Shown here in pieces: positions 1-7,517 of a DNA stretch of 64,000 bases. Origin of the DNA: Halosaccharopolyspora lacisalsi (GTDB lineage: Bacteria > Actinomycetota > Actinomycetes > Mycobacteriales > Pseudonocardiaceae); contig NZ_JACGWZ010000005.1 of NCBI RefSeq assembly GCF_014137975.1, forward strand, positions 372,001-436,000, in the 5' to 3' direction. The translations under genes and the position numbers were made by a program. The number at the start of each line of letters is the position of its first letter. The first letter of the stretch is position 1. The notes below the pieces were generated by a model, which saw nothing but the letters and a program-made list of their open reading frames with translations, did not search any database and was not told the origin of the DNA.

Positions 1-638
1 TGTCCCGGAAAGGGTCGCGGTTCGGCAGGGGAGCCATCGAGGGCGTGGCGGGGCCGGAAGCCGCGAACAACGCCGCTGCTGCCGGAGTTCTCGTGCCGCT
101 GCTCACGATCGGACTTCCCACCTCGGCCACCGCCGCGGTGATCCTCACGGCGTTCCAGAGCTACGGGTTGCAGCCGGGGCCGCAGCTGTTCTCCGAGTCC
201 GGTCCGCTGCTGTGGACCCTGATCGCGAGCCTCTACATCGGTAACCTGATGCTGCTGGTGCTCAACCTGCCCCTGGTCAAGCTCTGGGCGAGACTGCTCA
301 CCATACCCGCGTACGCGATCTACGCCGCGGTGCTCGTCTTCGCCACTCTGGGCACTTTCGCCTCCGGAGGGACGACCGTGGACCTGGTGGTGCTGTATGC
401 GCTCGGTGCGGTCGCGTTGCTGATGCGGACGGCGAACGTGCCGGTGGCTCCCGCCGTCGTCGGTCTGATCCTGGGGCCGCTCGCCGAGCAGCAGTTGCGC
501 CGCGCCCTCGCGCTTTCGCAGGGCGACCCGACGGTTCTGGTCTCCGGGCCGCTGACCATCGCGTTGTGGGGGGTCGTCGCCCTGTTCGTGGTGGCACCCG
601 GCGTGCTCAAGTTCGTTCGCCTCCGAAAGACGTGCTGA
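1..638 (+). CDS. tctA: TctA-family tripartite tricarboxylate transporter large membrane subunit, 3' part only
   Basis: The window opens inside this gene. The reading frame is open from base 3 and the first residues, [18 protein letters not shown], match the conserved TctA signature, followed by the second conserved stretch [14 protein letters not shown]. About 210 C-terminal residues are present, whereas the family is usually around 500 residues. At least four hydrophobic segments are visible. TctA is the large permease of the TctABC tripartite carrier, which works with a TctC periplasmic-type binding protein; the usual substrates are citrate and other carboxylates, but the substrate here cannot be told. 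No tctB or tctC follows downstream, so any partners would lie upstream, outside the window. Confidence 0.9.
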   Translation, partial: SRKGSRFGRGAIEGVAGPEAANNAAAAGVLVPLLTIGLPTSATAAVILTAFQSYGLQPGPQLFSESGPLLWTLIASLYIGNLMLLVLNLPLVKLWARLLTIPAYAIYAAVLVFATLGTFASGGTTVDLVVLYALGAVALLMRTANVPVAPAVVGLILGPLAEQQLRRALALSQGDPTVLVSGPLTIALWGVVALFVVAPGVLKFVRLRKTC

Positions 639-676
639 CGGAGAGGCGATCAATCGTGATCACCTCCCCGCAGCGC

Positions 677-841
677 TCATTCGTCGTCCGGTTTGGCGTG
701 GTCGGGCACGCCGGGATGTGGATCGCGGGAGAGGTCGATGAGCGGATCGACCTCCGCTCCCTCCGGGGCGGCGTGGTCGGGCACGCCGGGGTTCGGGTCG
801 CGGGAGGGGTCGACGACCGGCCGCTCGTCTTCGGTGCTCAC
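677..841 (-). CDS. small acidic hypothetical protein with an internal tandem repeat
   Basis: This is a 54-residue frame with a GTG start about 4 bases after AGGAG. It contains two near-identical 11-residue units, RDPNPGVPDHA and RDPHPGVPDHA, separated by an acidic spacer, and ends KPDDE. The DNA under the units is also repeated, so the duplication is recent or selected. A longer in-frame version starting at 910 would add a CSEC pair. No family is recognised. It is probably real because of the RBS and the acidic composition typical of small actinobacterial proteins, but it could be a chance frame. Confidence 0.45.
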   Translation of the reverse strand: MSTEDERPVVDPSRDPNPGVPDHAAPEGAEVDPLIDLSRDPHPGVPDHAKPDDE

Positions 842-979
842 ACTGCTCTCCTGGGTGTGGCCGGTGCACTCGCTGCACCGGCGGTGTCCTTCGCGCGATT
901 CAGGATGCACGACCGATCCCCTCGCGGTGATGTCGGGTGATCCGGTCGTTACTCCGTGACGTCTCCGCCCCGTGCGGAC

Positions 980-1756
980 TCAGGCCGCAGACCAACCGCC
1001 GTCGGCGGGGAGGACGGCGCCGTTGACGAACGAGGACTGCTCGGACGCCAGGAACAGTGCCACGTCGGCGATGGCCTGCGGCTCGGCCATCTGCTCCCCG
1101 AGGGCCAGCACCGGTGCCAGCCGTTCGATCCCGGCGGTGTCGAAGGACGCCTTGCCCTCGCCTCCGCTGACGTTGGTGCTCACCGGACCGGGGCAGATGG
1201 CATTGCACCGGATGCCGTCACGGGCGTGCGTCCAGGCGAGGTTGCGGGTCAGACCGATCACGCCGTGCTTGGAGGCCGTGTAGGCGGTCCCGGCGGCGCC
1301 GCCTCGGAGACCGGCTTCGGAGGCGGTGTTGACGACGCGCCCGTGGCCGTTGGCCAGCATGTGGGGGAGCACGGCGCGGGTGAGCAGGAACGGGCCGGTG
1401 AGGTTGAGTCGCAGGACCCGGTCCCACAGCTCCGTCGGAATGTTCTCGGGCAGCGCCATGGTGTCCATGATTCCGGCGTTGTTGCAGAGAACGTCGATGC
1501 GCCCGTGGGCGTCGACGACCTCCCGCACGAGGTTCTCGACGGCCGCCTCGTCGCCGACGTCGGCTTCGACGGCCGTGGCACGGCCGCCGTCCCGCTCGAT
1601 GTCCAGAGTGGTGCTGCGGGCGCTGTCGGCGGCGATGTCGGCTGCGACGACGGTGGCTCCGGCCGCGGCGAACGTGGTGGCCATCGCCCGGCCGATGCCC
1701 GAGCCCGCTCCGGTGATGATGGCCACCCGGCCGTCGAGGACGGTGGATGTGCTCAT
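980..1756 (-). CDS. SDR-family NAD(P)-dependent oxidoreductase
   Basis: A 258-residue classical short-chain dehydrogenase. The N-terminal TGAGSGIG cofactor loop is at residues 15-22, NNAG near residue 92, and the YTASK catalytic Tyr-Lys pair near residue 160, followed by the usual PGPVSTNV and C-terminal DGGWSAA. FabG-like enzymes of this type reduce or oxidise a hydroxyl/keto group, and the substrate cannot be read from the sequence. The ATG follows GAGGAGC. The short GntR gene lies upstream on the same strand across 164 bp holding a perfect palindrome at 1793-1809, so this gene may have its own regulated promoter. Confidence 0.9.
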   Translation of the reverse strand: MSTSTVLDGRVAIITGAGSGIGRAMATTFAAAGATVVAADIAADSARSTTLDIERDGGRATAVEADVGDEAAVENLVREVVDAHGRIDVLCNNAGIMDTMALPENIPTELWDRVLRLNLTGPFLLTRAVLPHMLANGHGRVVNTASEAGLRGGAAGTAYTASKHGVIGLTRNLAWTHARDGIRCNAICPGPVSTNVSGGEGKASFDTAGIERLAPVLALGEQMAEPQAIADVALFLASEQSSFVNGAVLPADGGWSAA

Positions 1757-1792
1757 TTCGCGCTCCTCGGGTCGAACTCGTCGAACACGTTT

Positions 1793-1809
1793 GGTTGTTT
1801 AAAACAACC
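1793..1809. promoter_or_regulatory. palindromic operator upstream of the SDR gene
   Basis: GGTTGTTTAAAACAACC is a perfect 8-1-8 inverted repeat 37 bp upstream of the SDR start codon at 1756, in the right place to overlap its promoter. It looks like a repressor site. No adjacent regulator is obviously cognate except the short GntR protein encoded at 1921-2184. Confidence 0.5.
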
Positions 1810-1920
1810 ATGCACGATGCGTCGCGCGAGCTGGCACCGGGGTTTGTCGGGAGTGTGCGGAATTACGGATTCACGGGTGGTGTCGTACCCGATCCGGAGG
1901 ACCATCCGTCGGTGGAGCCC

Positions 1921-2184
1921 TCAGTGGCTCCGTCCGCTGGTCACGTAGGTTCCCCGGCCCTTCACGATTGTTACGAGCCCTTGCTCTTCCAAATGTCGGA
2001 CCGCTCGTATGGCGGTCAGTCTGGCGACCCCGTATATCTCGGCCAGGGCCTCGGCGGCGGGCAGTTTCGAGCCTGCGGACAACTCCCCGCGCTCGACATC
2101 GGCCCGAATGTCGTCGGCCACCTGCACGTGGACGTAGGCCGCTCCTTCGTGCTCGATCCGATCGACTCGTGACTCCCAGCTCAT
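1921..2184 (-). CDS. short GntR-family winged-helix regulator
   Basis: An 87-residue protein consisting almost entirely of a GntR DNA-binding domain (AYVHVQVADDIRADVERGEL ... LPAAEALAEIYGVARLTAIRAVRHLEEQGLVTIVKGRGTYV). There is no UTRA, FCD or MocR effector domain. Stand-alone GntR heads of this kind are common in actinomycetes. The ATG at 2184 is chosen because it begins just before the conserved domain; an in-frame alternative at 2247 would add 21 unrelated residues and run through likely promoter DNA. It points toward the SDR gene and is divergent from the small zinc-binding protein genes. Confidence 0.8.
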   Translation of the reverse strand: MSWESRVDRIEHEGAAYVHVQVADDIRADVERGELSAGSKLPAAEALAEIYGVARLTAIRAVRHLEEQGLVTIVKGRGTYVTSGRSH

Positions 2185-2201
2185 GACCGGACGGTAGGCC
2201 G

Positions 2202-2245
2202 CTATACGAGTGGATACCGGACAGGATACTTCTGTAGCGGTATAC
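2202..2245. promoter_or_regulatory. cluster of GATAC/TATAC half-sites between divergent genes
   Basis: Four similar hexamers lie within 44 bp: CTATAC (2202), GGATAC (2212), GGATAC (2224) and the palindrome GTATAC (2240). They sit directly upstream of the GntR start and the divergent small genes. The spacing is 10-16 bp, so they are plausible binding sites for the GntR protein itself. This is inference from position and repetition. Confidence 0.4.
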
Positions 2246-2345
2246 AACCTCTACGCTTGGGCCAGGAAGTGAACCGTGACTCAGGGAGTATGAGAGGGAA
2301 GCGGTCAGGACGCCGGACGAGGGTCAGTGCCACTACTGGCTTCCC

Positions 2346-2540
2346 GTGTTCGGGGAGGGCATGGGTAATCACGGCACCCGGCACGCCTTCAAGGGTGGCC
2401 GGAGGTGGGACGGGCGTACGACGGGAGCGTCCGTCTGCGGGGCCGGCGACATTCCGTTGGCGGGGCCGAGCGAGGTCGACCGGCTCCGGGCACCGACGTG
2501 CCCGGACTGCCACGCGGTCCTGAAGGCAGAGCAAGCATGA
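2346..2540 (+). CDS. small putative zinc-binding protein, start uncertain
   Basis: A 64-residue frame with a C-terminal CGA ... PSEVDRLRAPTCPDCHAVL segment, a pattern I associate with short actinobacterial zinc-finger-like proteins. Homology-like sequence (CHYWLPV) continues upstream in frame to about 2328, but no ATG, GTG or TTG exists between the upstream stop at 2277 and the GTG at 2346. An ATG also occurs at 2361. Either translation starts at 2346 or 2361 and loses the YWLP head, or the 5' end is damaged. Its TGA overlaps the ATG of the next gene (ATGA), indicating translational coupling. Confidence 0.45.
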   Translation: MFGEGMGNHGTRHAFKGGRRWDGRTTGASVCGAGDIPLAGPSEVDRLRAPTCPDCHAVLKAEQA

Positions 2541-2719
2541 GCGAGGTCGGCAGGCTTATGAGGCTCGCGATGGTCGCGCTCGGGAACGCTGTGGTGGACA
2601 TCGAGAACGACAGCCTTCCCGAGTGGCAGCGTCACGAGCTGGCGAGCGCGCTCGACAACCTGTCGACATCTCTCCGGCAGCCGGAACGTCCTCCCACCGT
2701 CGTCGACGGCGCTGACTGA
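2537..2719 (+). CDS. small hypothetical protein coupled to the zinc-binding protein
   Basis: A 60-residue protein beginning MSEVGRLMRLAMVALGNAV and ending in a charged tail. Its ATG overlaps the stop of the preceding frame by one base, the arrangement of a coupled pair. It is predicted mostly helical with no motif that I recognise. A terminator-like hairpin follows at 2762-2806, so the two small genes probably form one short transcript divergent from the GntR gene. Confidence 0.5.
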   Translation: MSEVGRLMRLAMVALGNAVVDIENDSLPEWQRHELASALDNLSTSLRQPERPPTVVDGAD

Positions 2720-2761
2720 GGTTTTCCCGTCGCGCGGACGACCCCGCCGGGCGAGCGAAGA

Positions 2762-2806
2762 GGCCCACACCCCGAACCACCCCGAAACAACTCAAGGGTG
2801 TGGGCC
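2762..2806 (+). terminator. rho-independent-type hairpin
   Basis: GGCCCACACCC (2762-2772) pairs perfectly with GGGTGTGGGCC (2796-2806) around a 23-nt loop, 42 bp after the stop codon at 2719. There is no T-tract, as is common in high-GC genomes. Confidence 0.6.
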
Positions 2807-3032
2807 GCCGGGGTGACGGTGCGGATTTCCTCGTTCACCGTCAGCACCCCACGCCGACCGTAGCGCTGTGACCACGGCTCGGCGACTCGACGGACGGCGT
2901 GCGCGTGAACCGGTGCTGACGGTGGTGTATGCGTTCGGTGCATGCTCCGTATGTGTTCGACGCACACACGGATCGCGTCGAGTTCGTACTGTCGTCGCGC
3001 AACGCCGGATCCGTTCAAGGTGGCGATACTCG

Positions 3033-3623
3033 ATGACACGCACGGAGCCGAAGCATCCCGGAGGTTCACTGCTCCCGGTCATCCCCGGTACGAGGTGGAC
3101 CGAACTGCGTAGCGCGGCCGTGGAGTGCGCTCGCCGGAGTTGGCCGGTGCTGCCGGGGACGTATCAGCTCGACGAGCGGGACGGGTGGTGGGGCAGACCC
3201 GGGGCCGCCGGCCTGCGGCCGGTGGCCCCTCCCATCGCTCCGGACCGGGCGCTGGACCGGTGGACGCGCCGCCCGTGCTCGGTGCTGCTGGCCTGCGGTC
3301 ACTCGGTCGATGCCGTGGAGGTGACCGCCGAGCACGGCGGTCGTGCCCTGGAGCGGCTGTTCGGGGATCGGCTCGGGCCGGTGGCGGCGAGCCCGTCCGG
3401 GTGCTGGTTCTTCTTCGTGAGCAGCAACGGGCTGCCGATGCGCACGGAACTGTTCGAGCGCGCGCAGGTCCAGCATCACGCGCGGGGATGCTGGTTGCCG
3501 CTGCCTCCGTCGTCACGGGACGGGCTCGTGTACTCCTGGCGGGTGTCTCCGTCCAGTGCCGACTGGTCGCTTCCCTCCTCGGCGGAGGTGCAACAGGTCC
3601 TGGCGGAGACGTTGCCGCGCTGA
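3033..3623 (+). CDS. Prim-Pol-like (bifunctional DNA primase/polymerase N-terminal) domain protein
   Basis: A 196-residue protein resembling small actinobacterial members of the primase-polymerase domain family. Shared features are RSWPVLPGT near the N terminus, RWTRRPCSVLLACG, GPVAASPSGCWFFF and HHARGCWLPLPPS. The acidic metal pair expected in an active archaeo-eukaryotic primase is reduced to a VDAVEV segment, so catalysis is doubtful and the role is unknown. The ATG at 3033 follows AAGGTGG at good spacing; the frame is open further upstream without a conserved sequence. No helicase or replication gene is adjacent. Confidence 0.7.
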   Translation: MTRTEPKHPGGSLLPVIPGTRWTELRSAAVECARRSWPVLPGTYQLDERDGWWGRPGAAGLRPVAPPIAPDRALDRWTRRPCSVLLACGHSVDAVEVTAEHGGRALERLFGDRLGPVAASPSGCWFFFVSSNGLPMRTELFERAQVQHHARGCWLPLPPSSRDGLVYSWRVSPSSADWSLPSSAEVQQVLAETLPR

Positions 3624-3803
3624 TCGAGGACTCCCGGCCGGAAGCCGTCACTCTCACCCCCGTCGGTTCCGGCCGGGCGCCCGGCCGATGCTTCCCCGGC
3701 GCCTGCGCATCGGCCGGGCATCTCCCCGCGGTCCGAAAACGAGCTGCGGACGTCGCGATGACCCCGGTAGCTTGTTCGGCATCGAGCGAGGGAGGGGATT
3801 CGG

Positions 3804-4646
3804 ATGCTTGTCGAGTCGGGGCAGGTTGCCGTGGTCACCGGGGCGGCGCGAGGGATCGGCCGTGCCATCGCCACCGAGTTGGCGAGCCGTGGCGTGTCCG
3901 TGGTGATCGTGGACTTGCGTGCGGAGCCCCTGGGCGCGGTCGCCGAGGAGTTGGCCGCGGCCGGCGACGGTGCCGTCGTGCCCGCCACCGTCGACGTCGC
4001 CGACGCGGAGGCGATGACCGCGCTGGCGCAGCGCGTTCAGGAGCGGTTCGGCCGCATCGACCTGGTGATCAACAACGCGGGGATCGCGCCGAACGACGGC
4101 AAGCCGATGTGGGAGGCGGACCTGGCGCAGTGGCGGCGGGTCGTGGACGTGAACCTGTTCGGGATGTTGCACGGCATCCGCGCTTTCGTGCCGCATCTCG
4201 TCGCGGCGGGCCGAGGGCACGTCGTCAACATCGCCTCGCTCGCCGGGCTGAGCGGTACGCCGCTGAGCGCTTCCTACGGCACCTCCAAGCACGCCGCGGT
4301 GGCGCTCTCGGAGATGCTGCTGGCCGAGCTGGAGCTGATGGGGTTGCCGATCGGCGTCACCGTGGTGTGCCCGGGATTCGTGCGCACCCCCATGGTCGAG
4401 GAGAACCGGGACATGACCCGGGGGCCGGAGTGGGCCGACAGGCTCGGGGCCGACGCCACCGCACTGCTCGAGTCGATCGAGGAGACGATGAAGGACATGC
4501 TCGAGCCCGACGAGGCCGCTCGACGCGTCCTCGCCGCCGTCGAGGCCGGGGCGCTGCACACGTTGCCCACCGGTGACGTCGCCGACGGCGCTCGAACGAG
4601 GACTCGGCGCGTCCTCGACGCGATCGAAGCATCGGGGAGCGACTAG
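3804..4646 (+). CDS. SDR-family oxidoreductase
   Basis: A 280-residue short-chain dehydrogenase with TGAARGIG at residues 13-20, NNAG near 92, and the active-site SYGTSKHAA near 155, followed by PGFVRTPM. The C-terminal extension, about 70 residues after the catalytic core, resembles SDRs of the CPBP/acetoin-reductase-like group that take bulky substrates. The substrate is unknown. The ATG follows GGGAGGG at 7 bp. The gene stands alone, ending 8 bp before a strong bidirectional terminator shared with the convergent isomerase gene. Confidence 0.9.
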   Translation: MLVESGQVAVVTGAARGIGRAIATELASRGVSVVIVDLRAEPLGAVAEELAAAGDGAVVPATVDVADAEAMTALAQRVQERFGRIDLVINNAGIAPNDGKPMWEADLAQWRRVVDVNLFGMLHGIRAFVPHLVAAGRGHVVNIASLAGLSGTPLSASYGTSKHAAVALSEMLLAELELMGLPIGVTVVCPGFVRTPMVEENRDMTRGPEWADRLGADATALLESIEETMKDMLEPDEAARRVLAAVEAGALHTLPTGDVADGARTRTRRVLDAIEASGSD

Positions 4647-4653
4647 CCGGCTG

Positions 4654-4683
4654 CCGGCCGGGGCACGTCGGTGCCCCGGCCGG
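4654..4683. terminator. strong bidirectional terminator hairpin
   Basis: CCGGCCGGGGCAC and GTGCCCCGGCCGG form a perfect 13-bp stem with a 4-nt loop between the convergent SDR (ends 4646) and AGE isomerase (ends 4733) genes. Confidence 0.75.
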
Positions 4684-4732
4684 ACAGCGGAGCGGGCGAT
4701 CGCGGTTCGTGGGGGCCGGATCACCGGTCCTG

Positions 4733-5932
4733 TCACCGCTTGCGCGCGAGTGCGGCCGGAGCGGGGGCGAGTGGCAGGACGGGCAGCAGCGCCGCCTGGT
4801 AGGCGTGGTAAGCGTCGGGTTTGCCGGACCACACCGAGCTCGCGGGCTGTCCCCCGGGGGTGAGTTCGTGGTGCCAGCTGCCGTTGCCCGGGTCGACGTG
4901 GTGGGTGCGGGCGTAGTCCCAGAACGTGTCGTACCAGCGGGCGTAGCGGTCCTCGTTCGTGCGGTGGTACAGAGTGGACGCGGTCAGGATCGCTTCGGCG
5001 ATGACCCAGTGCATGCGAGCCCGCACCTGGGGGCGGTCCTGCCAGTCGAGGGTGTAGACGAACCCGGGGTGCCCGTCGGCGTTCCAGCCGTGGTCGACGG
5101 CGGCGTCGAACAGGTGCCGGGCGTCGTCGAGCAGCCAGTCGGGGGCCCCGGTGCCGAGGGTGGCTTCCAGGTGGATCAGTAGCCGGGCCCATTCCAGCCC
5201 GTGTCCGGGGGTGCTGCCGTGGGGGCGGAACGGGTGCTGCGGCTGGTCGTGGTTGTAGTCGGGGAGGGGCTGCCAGTCCGGGGTGAAGTGCTCGGGCAGC
5301 CGCCAGTGGTGGGCGGCGGCGACGGTGTGGACGAGGTATTCGGCGATGCGGAGGGCGCGCCGGTGCCACGTGGGATCGCCGGTGACGTCACCGGCGGCGA
5401 GGAAGGCTTCGACGAGGTGCATGTTGCTGTTGGCGCCCCGGTAGGCCTCGGTGCTGGTCCATTCCCGGTCCCAGCTTTCCCGGGACAGGCCGGCCTGCTC
5501 GTCCCAGAAGTGGGTCTCGACGGTGTGCAGTGCCTCGGTCAGCAGCTCCTCGGCACCGGGCCGACCCATCGCCGTCGCACTGGCCGCGGCCAGGACCACG
5601 AAGGCGTGTTCGTAGGCGCCCTTGCTGGAGTCGTCGGTGCTGGAGTACCAGCCGCCGTGCTCGTCGTCGTGGAGCGGGCCGGTCAGGGCGGCGACGCCGT
5701 GATCGGCGAGTGCGGCCGTGTCCGCGTCGCCGAAGCCGTGGGCCAGGCTGAACACGTGGGTCATCCGGGCGTTGATCCACGTGGCGATCGGTCGGCGCTG
5801 CGCGAGCGCTCCCGTGGCGTCCAGCCACCCGAACCCGCCCTCCGGCAGGCGGGAAGCCGTGGCGAAATCGACCAGCCCCCGCCGCTCGGCAGCCAGCCGG
5901 TCGTGATGGGCGGTCGTGTTCCAGTCGGTCAC
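4733..5932 (-). CDS. AGE-family sugar epimerase/isomerase
   Basis: A 399-residue (alpha/alpha)6-barrel protein of the N-acylglucosamine 2-epimerase family. Typical elements are MTHVFSLAHGFG, SKGAYEHAFVVLAAAS, TPGHGLEWARL, HPGFVYTLDW, RMHWVIAEAI and KPDAYHAYQAALLP. The layout is closer to YihS/mannose isomerase (aldose-ketose isomerases acting on mannose or sulfoquinovose) than to true acylglucosamine epimerases; the exact sugar is inference. The GTG start at 5932 follows AAGGAG at 5 bp. The gene is divergent from the LacI regulator, with that regulator's likely operator at 6099-6110 in the shared promoter, so it is probably part of the pectin-sugar regulon. Confidence 0.85.
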   Translation of the reverse strand: MTDWNTTAHHDRLAAERRGLVDFATASRLPEGGFGWLDATGALAQRRPIATWINARMTHVFSLAHGFGDADTAALADHGVAALTGPLHDDEHGGWYSSTDDSSKGAYEHAFVVLAAASATAMGRPGAEELLTEALHTVETHFWDEQAGLSRESWDREWTSTEAYRGANSNMHLVEAFLAAGDVTGDPTWHRRALRIAEYLVHTVAAAHHWRLPEHFTPDWQPLPDYNHDQPQHPFRPHGSTPGHGLEWARLLIHLEATLGTGAPDWLLDDARHLFDAAVDHGWNADGHPGFVYTLDWQDRPQVRARMHWVIAEAILTASTLYHRTNEDRYARWYDTFWDYARTHHVDPGNGSWHHELTPGGQPASSVWSGKPDAYHAYQAALLPVLPLAPAPAALARKR

Positions 5933-6098
5933 AGCAACTCCTTCGAACGGTCGGTCATGGCCATGATGACCGTTGCCCCGGGAAGCCGGACCGCCCGTGT
6001 CGCGAAGGTGGTGTGGCGCCGCCCGGTCATCGTCGACGAGTTCGCCGCTCACGGCTCCGTTGGGCGGGAGTGATCGGATCGGACGTGCCACGTCCGCA

Positions 6099-6110
6099 TG
6101 AAACGTTTTA
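6099..6110. promoter_or_regulatory. LacI-type operator, copy 1
   Basis: TGAAACGTTTTA, the typical LacI-family CG-centred palindrome, lies between the divergent AGE isomerase and lacI-type genes, 48 bp before the regulator start at 6158. The same site in reverse orientation is at 7280-7291, and one-mismatch versions lie in the 11.5-11.7 kb promoter region. Confidence 0.75.
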
Positions 6111-6157
6111 CTAGAGCGAAGGATAGGATGGGATGTAGTCGAGTCGAGGGAGGCGCG

Positions 6158-7201
6158 GTGCGAGCTGCGGGGGACGACCACAACACCGGAGAGGTCGGTA
6201 TCAAGGATGTCGCCCATCGGGCCGGCGTGTCCATCGGTACCGTCTCCAACGCGCTGAACCGGCCCGACCGGGTGTCGGCCGACACCCGTGCCCGGGTGCG
6301 GGCGGTCATCGACGAGCTCGGCTACGTGCGCAGCGAGTCGGCGCGGCAGCTGCGCGCCGGGCACAGCCGGATCGTGGCGCTGTTGGTGCTGGACATCGGC
6401 AACCCCTTCTTCGCCGACGTGGCCAGGGGGGCCGAGCAGGCCGCTCGCGAGCAGGGGGTGGGCGTGATGATGTGCAACAGCGCCCAGGACGTCGAGGCCG
6501 AGTCCCTGTACCTGTCGATGTTCGCCGAGCAGCGGGTGCGCGGGGTGCTGGTGACCCCGGCCGACACGACCGGGGGGAGCCTGGCGTCGTTCCGGCGCCA
6601 CGGGATTCCCTACGTGTTCGTCGACCGGGTGGTCGACAGCCACGACTCCTGCTCGGTCTCGGTCGACGACGTCACCGGCGGCCGGTTGGCCGTGCGCCAC
6701 CTCCTCGAGGGCGGGCACGCCCACGTCGCCTACGTCAGTGGGCCGGCGAACCTGGCTCAGTGCGAGGATCGGCGAGTCGGCGCGCGGATGGCGACCGAGG
6801 AGGCCGGTCTGGACGCGGAAGCGCTGACCGTGCTGGAGACCGACAGGCTCGACGTGGCCTCCGGGCGGGACGCCGGGGCCCGGCTGCTGGGGCTGCGGCC
6901 GCGCCCGACCGCGGTGTTCTGCGCCAACGATCTGCTGGCGCTCGGGCTCCTGCAGGCCGTGTTCGACGCGGGGATGCGCGTACCGGAGGATCTGGCCATC
7001 GTCGGTTACGACGACATCGAGTTCGCCGAGGCCGCCGCGGTTCCCCTGACCTCGGTGCGCCAACCGGCGGTCCGGATCGGCACGACGGCGGCCGAGATGC
7101 TGCTGAGCGAGACCGAGGGCGAGCCCGACCACGCGCACGAGAGCATCGTCTACCAGCCGGAACTCATCGTGCGGCGCTCCACGCTGCCCCGGCGCTCCTG
7201 A
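6158..7201 (+). CDS. LacI-family transcriptional regulator of the rhamnogalacturonan region
   Basis: A 347-residue regulator. The N-terminal helix-turn-helix is IKDVAHRAGVSIGTVSNALN, followed by a hinge (RQLRAGHS) and a periplasmic-binding-protein-like effector domain ending in the usual YDDIEFAEAAAVPLTSVRQP. The GTG at 6158 is preferred because GGGAGG lies 4-5 bp upstream; an upstream ATG at 6098 would overlap the operator. A CG-centred palindrome sits in its own promoter, implying autoregulation. Related sites are found upstream of a downstream gene remnant and of both secreted pectin genes, so it probably represses pectin breakdown until a sugar signal (rhamnose or an oligogalacturonide) is present. 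The ligand is not known. Confidence 0.9.
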   Translation: MRAAGDDHNTGEVGIKDVAHRAGVSIGTVSNALNRPDRVSADTRARVRAVIDELGYVRSESARQLRAGHSRIVALLVLDIGNPFFADVARGAEQAAREQGVGVMMCNSAQDVEAESLYLSMFAEQRVRGVLVTPADTTGGSLASFRRHGIPYVFVDRVVDSHDSCSVSVDDVTGGRLAVRHLLEGGHAHVAYVSGPANLAQCEDRRVGARMATEEAGLDAEALTVLETDRLDVASGRDAGARLLGLRPRPTAVFCANDLLALGLLQAVFDAGMRVPEDLAIVGYDDIEFAEAAAVPLTSVRQPAVRIGTTAAEMLLSETEGEPDHAHESIVYQPELIVRRSTLPRRS

Positions 7202-7279
7202 CGCGGGGAACCGCGTTCGCCGCGCCGGGGCGCTCCCGGTGTTGACCGGGTCGCGGTCGATGTTTACGGTACCTCTCTA

Positions 7280-7291
7280 TAAAACGTTTCA
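7280..7291. promoter_or_regulatory. LacI-type operator, copy 2 (orphan)
   Basis: TAAAACGTTTCA is the exact reverse complement of the site at 6099-6110, 79 bp past the LacI stop codon. No intact gene follows within a promoter's reach. It precedes a short frame resembling the start of a GH78 domain (7315-7420), so it probably served a lost gene. Confidence 0.7.
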
Positions 7292-7314
7292 CTGAGGCGA
7301 GTACTGCGCCTCCG

Positions 7315-7420
7315 CCGCTCCCAGCCCGGTTGGTCGCGTCCGGACTTCGACGACTCCCCCTGGGCGCCGGTACGCGTCGCCGACGGTGCCCAGGTGGTCC
7401 TCACTCCACGACAGTCTCGG
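7315..7420 (+). pseudogene. probable remnant of a glycoside hydrolase (GH78-like) gene
   Basis: One frame reads PGWSRPDFDDSPWAPVRV followed by ADGAQVVLTPRQ. The W-x2-PDFDDS-x-WAPV pattern is typical of a beta-sandwich segment in alpha-L-rhamnosidases (GH78) and some GH2 enzymes. Nothing else of such a gene (around 900-1000 residues) is visible. With the LacI operator just upstream it fits a deleted rhamnosidase of the same regulon. The fragment is short, so this call is tentative. Confidence 0.35.
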
Positions 7421-7517
7421 CTTCCTCACCTCCTGGCTGCGGGACCCGGCGGCGGAACAGCATCGCGCCCGGGGAGTCCCACGACGTGGTTCCCCGGCCG
7501 GACCGGAGGATGGCGTC

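Noticed and set aside
5933-6098. In-frame N-terminal extension of the AGE isomerase reaching into the LacI gene
   Set aside because: The RBS at 5 bp before GTG 5932 and the start of the family domain there make the extension unlikely; it would also run through the operator.
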